Assembly: GCA_030615365.1 (NCBI GenBank) | Contig: JAUWZM010000119.1 | Location: 1-6,207, forward strand | Direction: 5' to 3' | From: Candidatus Aerophobota bacterium | Lineage (GTDB): Bacteria > Aerophobota > Aerophobia > Aerophobales > B3-G15 | Length of the DNA stretch: 6,207 nt | In this document: positions 1 through 4,698 of the stretch, one piece after another | Layout of the letters: each line of letters opens with the position of its first letter | Numbering within the stretch: the stretch's first letter is position 1 | Notes under the pieces: generated by a model | The model's database searches: none | What the model saw: the letters and a program-made list of their open reading frames with translations, nothing else | Told to the model about the DNA's origin: nothing | Program-made: the position numbers and the translations under genes

Positions 1-273
1 GGGGTACATCTGGGACGTTCCAACGGTACGCAAAGTAGACTTTTGAAGAAATCTTCTAGCCCCTAAGTCATCACATCCCTCGAACTCCATTATTAACTTG
101 AGAAGGGAAGGAGAAAAATTACACTTAAAGCAGAATCCACACAGATTACATAAATTAAAGTAAAGATGATATCCCTCATCTCCGCAGTTCGGGCAATCAA
201 GCCTTAACTCAAATTTGTTACCAGTCTCTATAGCACCAAGTCGAAAAAGATATCTTTCGAGATCAAACCTCAT
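1..273 (-). CDS. DNA primase-like protein, N-terminal zinc domain (partial)
   Basis: This is the first 91 codons of a protein that continues past the left edge of the window. The sequence shows six cysteines at about residues 27, 30, 42, 45, 48 and 51. The CPNCGD knuckle is followed by CNLCGFCFKC and then a short helix. That is the pattern of the zinc-binding domain at the N-terminus of phage and bacterial primases, which helps select the template site for primer synthesis. The TOPRIM catalytic domain would lie outside the window, so primase activity itself is not visible. The ATG at 273 has AGGAGAA six bases upstream and overlaps the stop of the preceding 54-residue gene as ATGA, which suggests coupled translation. 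The DnaB-type helicase in the same operon supports a role in replication. Another zinc-ribbon protein is possible. Confidence 0.6.
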   Translation of the reverse strand, partial: MRFDLERYLFRLGAIETGNKFELRLDCPNCGDEGYHLYFNLCNLCGFCFKCNFSPSLLKLIMEFEGCDDLGARRFLQKSTLRTVGTSQMYP

Positions 274-434
274 TTACTTCTCCTAATGGATTGTTCTTTG
301 TTCTGTTTTTCAATCTGTTTCCTTTCCCTATAACTACGTATATCATCAATGATCATCCAAACTAAACAAATAGAAACTGGAACAACTATTGCTACTCCAA
401 ACATTATCCCATCAGCTTGAGTCATTTCAACCAT
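270..434 (-). CDS. Small single-pass membrane protein (54 aa)
   Basis: This is a 54-codon ORF starting at the ATG at 434, with a strong AAGGAGAAATAA ribosome binding site immediately upstream. The protein has a short N-terminus, one hydrophobic segment at about residues 10-29 (IMFGVAIVVPVSICLVWMII), and then a charged, lysine/arginine/glutamine-rich tail ending in RRSK. By the positive-inside rule the tail is probably cytoplasmic. Its TGA stop overlaps the ATG of the primase-like gene (ATGA), so the two are probably translated together. I recognise no family. Small membrane proteins of this kind are common in phage early regions, and their functions vary from superinfection exclusion to host takeover. 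No function is claimed here. Confidence 0.7.
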   Translation of the reverse strand: MVEMTQADGIMFGVAIVVPVSICLVWMIIDDIRSYRERKQIEKQNKEQSIRRSK

Positions 435-452
435 TTATTTCTCCTTAGAGAC

Positions 453-650
453 TTAATACATCTCATTTCTATCCTCGCATTGCGCAAAGTCGTCTTTAAT
501 AATATCAGGAACAAAGTCGTTATCATAAAGGCAATTGCGACATAAAATAACTCGTTGCCCTCTTCGATTCACGGCTTCAAAATAAAGCGTATCCTCAGGA
601 ATATCCTCCAAACAGTTATCGCAAAATAAAACTACCTCGTGCCGCGGCAT
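453..650 (-). CDS. Small four-cysteine zinc-binding-type protein (65 aa)
   Basis: This is a 65-residue ORF starting at the ATG at 650, with GGAGGAAG just upstream. Two CxxC knuckles, CDNC at residues 10-13 and CRNC at residues 37-40, are separated by 23 residues with alternating hydrophobic and polar character. This is typical of a small zinc ribbon. A fifth cysteine near residue 58 is outside the motif. The C-terminal third is acidic (DDFAQCEDRNE). It sits 18 bases upstream of the 54-residue membrane protein gene in the same orientation. Zinc ribbons of this size bind nucleic acid or act as protein adaptors, but the sequence does not show which. Specific function unknown. Confidence 0.75.
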   Translation of the reverse strand: MPRHEVVLFCDNCLEDIPEDTLYFEAVNRRGQRVILCRNCLYDNDFVPDIIKDDFAQCEDRNEMY

Positions 651-691
651 CTTCCTCCACCCCTTCTTTCACATAGCTAATATAAACTTTT

Positions 692-1012
692 TCAGAAAAT
701 ATAAACAATAAGAAGCTGTAAAAAATGAATTGCCTGGTCAGGATATATCCATTTCCAATTCTCTAAAGTTTTAAGAATTCTAGCCTTCCAACTATCACAC
801 ACAAAATGTCCTACTAATAGAAAAAGAAACTTCCAAAGTGTAAGCATTTGTAAGTACTCAAGTGCCATACAAATTAGAGCAGTCCATATCATGCAATGGG
901 CTAACATAACATACCAATACTTTCCTTTATTATTAGCTTGCCATCCACTCTGTAATCCAATATCGCCTACAAAATGAGCAAAAACTAACCATAAAAAATT
1001 AGGAAACCCCAT
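692..1012 (-). CDS. DUF3307-like integral membrane protein (106 aa)
   Basis: The protein matches the DUF3307 pattern as I remember it. It has an N-terminal HFVGDIGLQ motif (H13, D17, Q21), then a lysine (K29 or K31) and a histidine in a membrane segment (LAHC, H39), a second HFVCD motif (H69, D73), and a final DQAIH (D92, H96) before the last hydrophobic stretch. Three to four membrane segments can be placed at about residues 5-20, 34-54, 60-75 and 94-106. The conserved polar residues within membrane helices suggest an intramembrane active or binding site, but the family has no known function that I can cite. DUF3307 proteins occur in many phages and in bacteria. The ATG at 1012 has GGAAG upstream and overlaps the end of the 67-residue gene by 14 bases. 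At 106 residues it is at the short end for the family. Confidence 0.7.
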   Translation of the reverse strand: MGFPNFLWLVFAHFVGDIGLQSGWQANNKGKYWYVMLAHCMIWTALICMALEYLQMLTLWKFLFLLVGHFVCDSWKARILKTLENWKWIYPDQAIHFLQLLIVYIF

Positions 1013-1202
1013 CTTTTTTCTTCCATTTTTTTACTAACTCTCTTGCTACTTTCAGCCTCTCTTTTCTAACTTGTTCCGCAGTCTTTCCGCTTCGTATATC
1101 CAAACCATGCAATGCCTCACAAATAACCTCAAATTGTCTCCAGGTTAAACATATATTCCTTTCTCTTACATCAACAGTAAGTCCACCAATCTGTTTCTTC
1201 AT
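999..1202 (-). CDS. Conserved-looking small basic protein, unknown function (67 aa)
   Basis: This is a 67-residue ORF starting at the ATG at 1202. Residues 19-34 (LTWRQFEVICEALHGL) look like an amphipathic helix, and residues 41-63 form a second, strongly basic helix (VRKERLKVARELVKKWKKK). The result is a small, helical, possibly nucleic-acid-binding protein. No Shine-Dalgarno sequence precedes the start. Instead the ATG overlaps the TGA stop of the helicase gene (ATGA), so translation very likely depends on ribosomes terminating on the helicase. That close link may mean it acts with the helicase, for example as a loader or modulator, but this is inference from position only. I do not recognise a family. 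Confidence 0.65.
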   Translation of the reverse strand: MKKQIGGLTVDVRERNICLTWRQFEVICEALHGLDIRSGKTAEQVRKERLKVARELVKKWKKKDGVS

Positions 1203-2506
1203 GGGTGTGTGGAAAATTGCATCCGGGAGAAGGCGTTCTTAATTTTAATAATTTTACCCTTCCTTGCATACCTATTCTTAACAATGTGTAGCCGCATCTC
1301 TTCCTCTTCTTCTTCCTTCCTAGTCTGGTTTATCGAAATAACGATATCTGCGATCATGATCTTCGAAAATGCCTCGGAAACAAACTCCATTCCAATTAGT
1401 TCTGCCTCAGTCGCCCTTCTGTTGGCCTGAGAGGCTGTCCAAATAGCAACAGGAAACTCCATCGCTATCGACCTCAGATCCAAGTAGATATTTTCAAGTT
1501 CAAATCTCCTTTGACTATAGGTCTTGTTTGGTCTGAGGAGGTCGGCGTAATCAACGATGAGCAAATCCGGACGAAACCCTGTCTCTATCAAGCTGTTAAT
1601 ATGTGCCCCCAACGTATCCGGCGTGCAGAGTTTTGTTGGGTACTCTTTAATAATTAACGAGTCTTTATATTTTACCCCAAGCTTCGAAATTTTTTTCTTG
1701 ACAGTAGTTACTCGTCTAGATAAAGCATCCATCCTAACCCCTGAAAACGTTGAGTCAAAGCGGTCAGCAATCTCGTCCTCGCTCATCTCAAGCGTATAGT
1801 AAAGAACCTTTTTGCCACAAATTATGCCTCCTTTAGCGATATTGATCATAGCCAGGGTCTTACCAGATCCAGGCAATCCCTCAATTACTGCAAGCTCCTT
1901 CTTCCTAACTCCCCCTCTAATATATTTATCTAGCCCCTGTATTAACGTTGGGATCTCTTCCTCTTGTGCCTTAGATCTTCTAAGGAGTCGGTTGTCTATT
2001 TCTTCAAAGTATTTTTGGCCTGGACGGCTATCGAAACTTAGACTCGTGGCAACTTTTAGAGTTTCGTCAATCCCCCCAAAGTCTCTATCCTTTAATAGTT
2101 CGATACTTTGGGAGAGGGAATCTCTATAGACTTGAAACTTAATGAAATCTTGTACCTGTGTCTCAACGTAGGTCGACTCAAAATCCTTCTTTAAAATTAG
2201 GTCTAACGTTGAATTATAAATTGGAAAAGCTTCAGGTAAAATCTCCTTGTGGTCTTTAGCTTTGTCAATCTCGAGACTTAGTATCTCTTCAGTTGGTGCC
2301 GTCTTGTACTCTCTATAACACATATAAATTTTTCTACAAAAAAAGGCAAGTATTTCATCCTCAAAATATTCAGGGTATAGGAATTGGTTGACTTGGGCAA
2401 AAAAGATGTGGGAACTACATAGACAAGATAATACTTTTGCTTGAAATTCTTTAGGATAGCTAAACTTAGTTTTGCCCGTTAATTCAGTATTAAGGCTTTT
2501 TGGCAA
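1199..2506 (-). CDS. DnaB-type (SF4) replicative DNA helicase
   Basis: This 435-residue protein has the RecA-fold motor of hexameric DnaB-like helicases, which unwind DNA ahead of the fork using ATP. Visible motifs are Walker A GLPGSGKT at residues 210-217, the H1a-type TLEMSEDEI with E240, Walker B DLLIVDYADLL at 314-324, an H3-type ASQANRRA at 358-365 with Q360, and KNRYARKG at 410-417, matching the H4 position near the arginine finger. Residues 1-160 are helical and correspond to the DnaB N-terminal domain and linker, although they are divergent. The only canonical start in the open frame is TTG at 2506, preceded by AAGGAAG at suitable spacing. The first internal Met would remove 61 residues. 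It follows a terminator-like hairpin and overlaps the 67-residue gene. A RadA- or KaiC-like RecA protein is less likely. Confidence 0.85.
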   Translation of the reverse strand: MPKSLNTELTGKTKFSYPKEFQAKVLSCLCSSHIFFAQVNQFLYPEYFEDEILAFFCRKIYMCYREYKTAPTEEILSLEIDKAKDHKEILPEAFPIYNSTLDLILKKDFESTYVETQVQDFIKFQVYRDSLSQSIELLKDRDFGGIDETLKVATSLSFDSRPGQKYFEEIDNRLLRRSKAQEEEIPTLIQGLDKYIRGGVRKKELAVIEGLPGSGKTLAMINIAKGGIICGKKVLYYTLEMSEDEIADRFDSTFSGVRMDALSRRVTTVKKKISKLGVKYKDSLIIKEYPTKLCTPDTLGAHINSLIETGFRPDLLIVDYADLLRPNKTYSQRRFELENIYLDLRSIAMEFPVAIWTASQANRRATEAELIGMEFVSEAFSKIMIADIVISINQTRKEEEEEEMRLHIVKNRYARKGKIIKIKNAFSRMQFSTHP

Positions 2507-2605
2507 CTTGCTTCTTCCTTTTTGATCTTCTTTCTGTCTGTATTGCTCTTTAATTACTACTCTCTATTGGTGTGGTGAGCTAGTGGCCAAACAAAAACTC
2601 CCTAG

Positions 2606-2626
2606 AAAAAAAGAGTTAGCACTCCT
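2606..2626 (-). terminator. Rho-independent terminator-like hairpin
   Basis: Read on the minus strand, AGGAGT and ACTCTT form a six-pair stem (two of them G-U) around the loop GCTA. The 3' arm runs directly into a run of seven T before C. The stem is short, so termination may be partial. It lies after the microprotein region and before the helicase gene, where it would set off the helicase block. The remaining bases from 2507 to 2605 hold no ORF with a usable start and no convincing promoter. Confidence 0.45.
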
Positions 2627-2658
2627 AAGCCCATAAAATGTCATCAAGGGTAACAGCT

Positions 2659-2718
2659 TTAATAAGTGGGCAAAATCAATTTACCCCCAATTGCTATTAC
2701 AAGGATGACAAACATCAT
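2659..2718 (-). CDS. Hydrophobic microprotein (19 aa)
   Basis: This is a 19-codon ORF starting at the ATG at 2718 (a second Met codon follows directly), with a strong AAAGGAG eight bases upstream. The product, MMFVILVIAIGGKLILPTY, is almost entirely hydrophobic with a central GGK, and could insert in a membrane as a short helix. The ribosome binding site is as good as those of the larger genes here, which is the main reason for calling it. It begins 24 bases after the T-arm repeat at 2742-2769 and ends about 30 bases before the terminator-like hairpin. At this length a chance ORF cannot be excluded. Confidence 0.4.
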   Translation of the reverse strand: MMFVILVIAIGGKLILPTY

Positions 2719-2741
2719 ATACTCTCCTTTCTTTTATTAAC

Positions 2742-2769
2742 CTGCTCCCGGCAGGATTCGAACCTACTT
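2742..2769 (-). repeat. Orphan tRNA 3' half (T-arm plus acceptor strand), second copy
   Basis: On the minus strand this segment reads GTAGG-TTCGAAT-CCTGC, which is a complete T-arm with one G-U pair, followed by CGGGAGCAG. It matches 26 of 28 bases of the T-arm and acceptor 3' strand of the structured RNA at 3020-3047. No matching D-arm, anticodon arm or acceptor 5' strand (GCTCCCG) exists in the 200 bases upstream, so it is not a tRNA gene on its own. Its acceptor strand could still pair with the 5' strand of the distant RNA (CTGCTCCT, 3284-3277) through eight pairs including one G-U. It may be the scar of a small insertion into a tRNA 3' end, or an alternative 3' half. Confidence 0.7.
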
Positions 2770-2814
2770 CAACTCGATAAGTATTAGCATTGTTCTTATT
2801 TCTTGATTGCGCAT
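2764..2814 (-). CDS. Possible truncated microprotein (16 aa)
   Basis: The ATG at 2814 lies inside the end of the 59-residue gene and has AAGGGAGAAATAA directly upstream, nearly the same leader as the better-supported small genes. It encodes MRNQEIRTMLILIELK and stops at a TAG formed by the first bases of the T-arm repeat. The stop therefore belongs to the tRNA-like segment, not to the ORF. This fits a small gene cut short when that segment was inserted. The alternative is a chance ORF with a fortuitous ribosome binding site. Confidence 0.3.
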   Translation of the reverse strand: MRNQEIRTMLILIELK

Positions 2815-2975
2815 TTATTTCTCCCTTGATATATTCGCTTCTCATCTTTTGGGCTAAATAAATGTAGCCGCCCTTTTCGGTCATACCATTGGCATACGTT
2901 AATTTTCATCTTTTCTGCTCGTCGGAGAGCCTTAATAACTGCTGGGTCTACATAATCATCAATATAGTGATGCAT
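2796..2975 (-). CDS. Small basic protein of unknown function (59 aa)
   Basis: This 59-codon ORF starts at the ATG at 2975, preceded by GGAAGGAGAAATAAA, one of the best ribosome binding sites in the window. The protein starts MHHYIDDYVDPAVIKALRRA. Residues 12-24 are a probable amphipathic helix, 25-40 look like beta strands (INVCQWYDRKGRLHLF), and the C-terminus is very basic (KDEKRIYQGRNKCAIKK). It lies between the two tRNA-like 3' halves, so the two repeats flank it almost exactly. If the repeats mark an insertion, this gene is the cargo. I recognise no family. An overlapping ORF in another frame (2681-2884) has no ribosome binding site and reads through the T-arm, so this frame is preferred. 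Confidence 0.65.
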   Translation of the reverse strand: MHHYIDDYVDPAVIKALRRAEKMKINVCQWYDRKGRLHLFSPKDEKRIYQGRNKCAIKK

Positions 2976-3018
2976 TTTATTTCTCCTTCCTTCGTCCTAC
3001 TCGGAGACCCTTCAGAAA

Positions 3019-3285
3019 TCTGCTCCTGGTAGGATTCGAACCTACTTTGGCTTAGCATTCAGACAGAGGTCGCAGACCGTTCCTTACGCCCAAACCTGCA
3101 GACAGACCGGGGTGCCTACAAACGGTATCACTAGTTAACTCTAGCCTTGGTTGCGACTTGTGCCCCCTTTAGGGCTTACACTATTCACGCCCCGCCGATT
3201 ATCGCCAGAACCCCATACTGGTCTTCAACCTAGACCAAGAAACGTTTTCAGCCTAGCGTTTTCCCAGAACGCCACTAGGAGCAGA
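3019..3285 (-). ncRNA. tRNA-like structured RNA with a large pseudoknotted insert
   Basis: The ends of this 267-base segment are perfectly complementary. On the minus strand TCTGCTCCT (3285-3277) pairs with AGGAGCAGA (3027-3019), and the helix extends two more pairs outward. Next to the 3' strand lies a textbook T-arm, GTAGG-TTCGAAT-CCTAC (3045-3029). The 5' strand is followed by a seven-pair hairpin with loop CTGGGAA (3274-3254) in the D-arm position, with flanks (GTGGCG..CGCTA) reminiscent of Leu-type D-arms. GGCT/AGCC (3253-3250 with 3052-3049) then closes a long arm where an anticodon arm should be. Inside it are hairpins at 3237-3219 and 3175-3162, plus a likely pseudoknot: 3194-3186 with 3114-3108, crossing 3157-3152 with 3074-3069. 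No CCA is encoded and pair 7-66 is A-C. It could be an intron-bearing tRNA, a tmRNA relative or a new RNA. Several pairs are G-U only on this strand, which supports minus-strand transcription. Confidence 0.65.
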
Positions 3286-3399
3286 CTATTTAAGAATTCC
3301 CGGTAACAAAAATAAAGCAAATGTCCAAACAGCTATTGTTAAGGCTATTAATAACCCAATTAAAATATTGAGATTTCTATTAAACTTTTTCTTGTTCAC
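3286..3399 (-). CDS. Single-pass membrane microprotein (37 aa, GTG start)
   Basis: This is a 37-codon ORF with a lysine-rich N-terminus (MNKKKFNRN), one clean hydrophobic helix at about residues 10-33 and a short LKstop tail, which are the hallmarks of a small membrane protein with its N-terminus inside. The only usable start is GTG at 3399. The leader is A-rich with no good Shine-Dalgarno (AAGAAAATAAA), so initiation would be weak or would depend on the RNA structures upstream. The TAG stop is immediately followed by the tRNA-like RNA, and its last two bases can pair in that RNA's terminal helix. Function unknown. The composition strongly favours a real membrane protein, but the weak start lowers confidence. 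Confidence 0.5.
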   Translation of the reverse strand: MNKKKFNRNLNILIGLLIALTIAVWTFALFLLPGILK

Positions 3400-3425
3400 T
3401 TTATTTTCTTTTTTCTTAGTCTGCC

Positions 3426-3522
3426 TCTACCATCCCCTCAATTGATAGACCGCCACTAAGTGTAGGTGGCTTGATAGGAACTTAGTAACACACTTACCTA
3501 GACAGGCTTTTCTTATTACTAA
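3426..3522 (-). promoter_or_regulatory. Hairpin-rich untranslated region upstream of the membrane microprotein
   Basis: In the 151 bases between the cold-shock gene and the GTG start (3400-3550) I find no credible ORF, but three inverted repeats read on the minus strand. TTAGTAA (3522-3516) pairs with TTACTAA (3488-3482), GCCAC pairs with GTGGC (3470-3452, 9-base loop), and TCTATCA pairs with TGGTAGA (3449-3426, 10-base loop). The last stem contains a U-G pair that exists only in minus-strand RNA. No T-run follows, so these are not terminators. They may control translation of the microprotein or belong to a larger structured RNA with the tRNA-like element. The 3' edge at 3426 is set by the hairpin only. 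Confidence 0.35.
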
Positions 3523-3550
3523 TACTATTCTAATATCTTCAGGGCTGCTT

Positions 3551-3739
3551 TCAATTTTTCCTAACGTTTACAGCTTTGACGCCCTTTTTAGCTTCCTGGG
3601 ACTCAAAATAAACTTGATCTCCTTTATCTAGTTGTACGTTTCCTGGAATGTCGTTGATATGAACAAAATAATCCTTTCCCTCGCACACAATAAAACCATA
3701 ACCCTTCTTGATACTAAACCACTTTACGATACCTTGCAT
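3551..3739 (-). CDS. csp: Cold-shock domain protein (CspA family, 62 aa)
   Basis: This is a 62-residue single cold-shock domain, the usual family size being 65-70. It begins MQGIVKWFSIKKGYGFI, containing the RNP1-type motif KGYGFI (residues 12-17), followed by the RNP2-type motif YFVHI (residues 24-28). It ends with the usual KGVKAVNVRKN strand. CspA proteins are OB-fold single-stranded RNA/DNA binders that melt RNA secondary structure and act as transcription antiterminators, which is notable next to such heavily structured RNA. The start at the ATG at 3739 is chosen because GGGAG lies seven bases upstream and the domain begins there. The open frame continues upstream without a stop into the tandem-repeat array, so a longer fused form is conceivable. 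Confidence 0.88.
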   Translation of the reverse strand: MQGIVKWFSIKKGYGFIVCEGKDYFVHINDIPGNVQLDKGDQVYFESQEAKKGVKAVNVRKN

Positions 3740-4130
3740 AGTATTCTCCCTATTTTTCAAAAAGTCTTTTTTTCTGGCTGCCATAAATTTACAGGCCAGA
3801 GGATCATATTGTAATTTCTCTCCTTTCTGCAAAGTGGTAAACTTACCTTGTAGGGGGTCAAAGGTAAGTTTACGACCTGCAACAATATACTTTCCTCGTA
3901 GAGGGTCAAATAGAAGTTTTTAACCTATTGAGAGCTTACCAGGATTAAGAGGCTCCCGAATAAGTTTTTCTCCTTTTGCCAGGGAAACATAACTCATCGT
4001 TTGCTCATCAAAAACTAGTCTACGTCTATTATTTACTTTCCTACTTGTGAGAGGGTTAATACTCATCTTCATTTCGTGCTCCTTTCAAATATTTTCTTGA
4101 CTTTGACAGCTCTGGATTAATCACTTTCAT
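3740..4130 (-). pseudogene. Degraded tandem-repeat protein gene (about seven 16-18 residue units)
   Basis: Translating the minus strand gives successive related units: KVINPELSKSRKYLKGA (from the ATG at 4130), then after a frame change KMSINPLTSRKVNNRR, RLVFDEQTMSYVSLAKGE, KLIREPLNPGKLSIG, a TAA stop at 3922-3920, then in the same frame KLLFDPLRGKYIVAGR, KLTFDPLQGKFTTLQKGE and KLQYDPLACKFMAARKKD. The consensus is roughly KLxFDPLxGKxxxxxKGE. The first unit is in a different frame from the rest and the stop falls at the end of unit four, so the array looks like one coding sequence broken twice. After the stop the frame stays open for 60 codons into the cold-shock gene. Repeats of this kind occur in phage tail and adhesin-like proteins, but no function can be assigned. 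The units may instead be separate mini-ORFs. Confidence 0.55.
3920..4072 (-). CDS. Tandem-repeat mini-protein (50 aa), intact part of the repeat array
   Basis: This is the longest intact reading frame of the repeat array. It starts at the ATG at 4072, preceded by GAAAGGAGCACGAA (a good Shine-Dalgarno at seven bases), and ends at the TAA at 3920. It contains three repeat units. The product is basic and has no cysteine, signal peptide or membrane segment. The Shine-Dalgarno may be accidental, because AAAGGAG is also how this region encodes the Lys-Gly residues that end each repeat unit. It may be expressed as a short protein, or represent the N-terminal part of a longer repeat protein before the nonsense change. 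Function unknown. Confidence 0.45.
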   Translation of the reverse strand: MKMSINPLTSRKVNNRRRLVFDEQTMSYVSLAKGEKLIREPLNPGKLSIG

Positions 4131-4143
4131 TTTATATAGTTTC

Positions 4144-4698
4144 TCAATTATCGGACAGCATATCTACTACTTTCCCTCTTTCAGTCATCACCTTTTCCAC
4201 ATAATCTTTTGCCTTCCACCACTCAGTAGTATAGTAGTATCTAGCAATAGCCTCCTCTCGGTTTCCCTTTGCTAAAATAGCGCGCAGTCTGAAATAGAGC
4301 GTTCCCCAGCGACAATTATAGTCAATTTCAAAAAGACGAGAACGGTCAATAGACACACCATATCTTCTTTCAAGTTCCCTAATTGCCTCCGGTTTGAGCT
4401 GCCAAAGTCCTTTGGCCCCCGTCTTACTCAGAGCATTAGGATCGAAGTGAGACTCACATATTACTAGAGTAAAACTAGTTATAAAATTCAGATTCCTTGC
4501 TACAGTCCATGAATCCAGAGAATAGGCAATCTGCAGCGATTGAGATTCAATGATAGTAGGATTGTAGATTTTCACCACGGATTGGATGAATGATGGTGTA
4601 ATAGAAACACCGACTCTCGAGATGAGAACCAAGAATAGTCCTAATGTCTGCATGAAAAGAATTATGGGTCCTAAATGGAAACGGTTAATTTTGACCAT
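4144..4698 (-). CDS. Membrane-anchored lytic transglycosylase (SLT/lysozyme-like domain)
   Basis: This 184-residue protein has a hydrophobic N-terminal segment at about residues 9-28 (a signal anchor or uncleaved signal) followed by an SLT-type domain at about residues 65-160. The motif VICESHFDPNALSKTGAKGLWQLKPEA matches the family: catalytic Glu is E82, and GAKGLWQ is at residues 94-100. The later NCRWGTLYFRLRA and AIARYYYTT segments correspond to the conserved helix and the AYN-like motif, here changed to RYYY. Such enzymes cleave the MurNAc-GlcNAc bond of peptidoglycan, forming 1,6-anhydroMurNAc, outside the cytoplasmic membrane. In phages they serve lysis or genome entry. The ATG at 4698 follows GGAGGGTGGGATAAAGA. 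Its place among replication genes and after the origin-like region is unusual. Confidence 0.8.
   Translation of the reverse strand: MVKINRFHLGPIILFMQTLGLFLVLISRVGVSITPSFIQSVVKIYNPTIIESQSLQIAYSLDSWTVARNLNFITSFTLVICESHFDPNALSKTGAKGLWQLKPEAIRELERRYGVSIDRSRLFEIDYNCRWGTLYFRLRAILAKGNREEAIARYYYTTEWWKAKDYVEKVMTERGKVVDMLSDN

Noticed and set aside
1209..2129. Three plus-strand ORFs opposite the helicase gene
   Set aside because: They are antisense shadows of a well-supported helicase, with no ribosome binding sites or recognisable domains.
2681..2884. 67-codon minus-strand ORF beginning MTEKGGYIYL
   Set aside because: It overlaps the 59-residue gene in another frame, has no ribosome binding site, and its middle is a translation of the T-arm repeat (GSNPAGS). 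The 59-residue frame has a near-ideal ribosome binding site.
3120..3160. tmRNA-like resume site and tag: AGTCGCAA followed by codons GCA ACC AAG GCT AGA GTT AAC and two stops
   Set aside because: AGTCGCA resembles the resume region of E. coli tmRNA, but the peptide ATKARVN lacks the usual hydrophobic AA ending, the alanine identity pair is absent, and the same bases form a helix (GUCGCA/UGCGAC). Kept only as a point to test.
3551..3832. 93-codon version of the cold-shock gene starting from a TTG at 3832
   Set aside because: The extra 31 residues are the last repeat unit of the upstream array, and the ATG at 3739 has a proper ribosome binding site and matches the start of the cold-shock domain.
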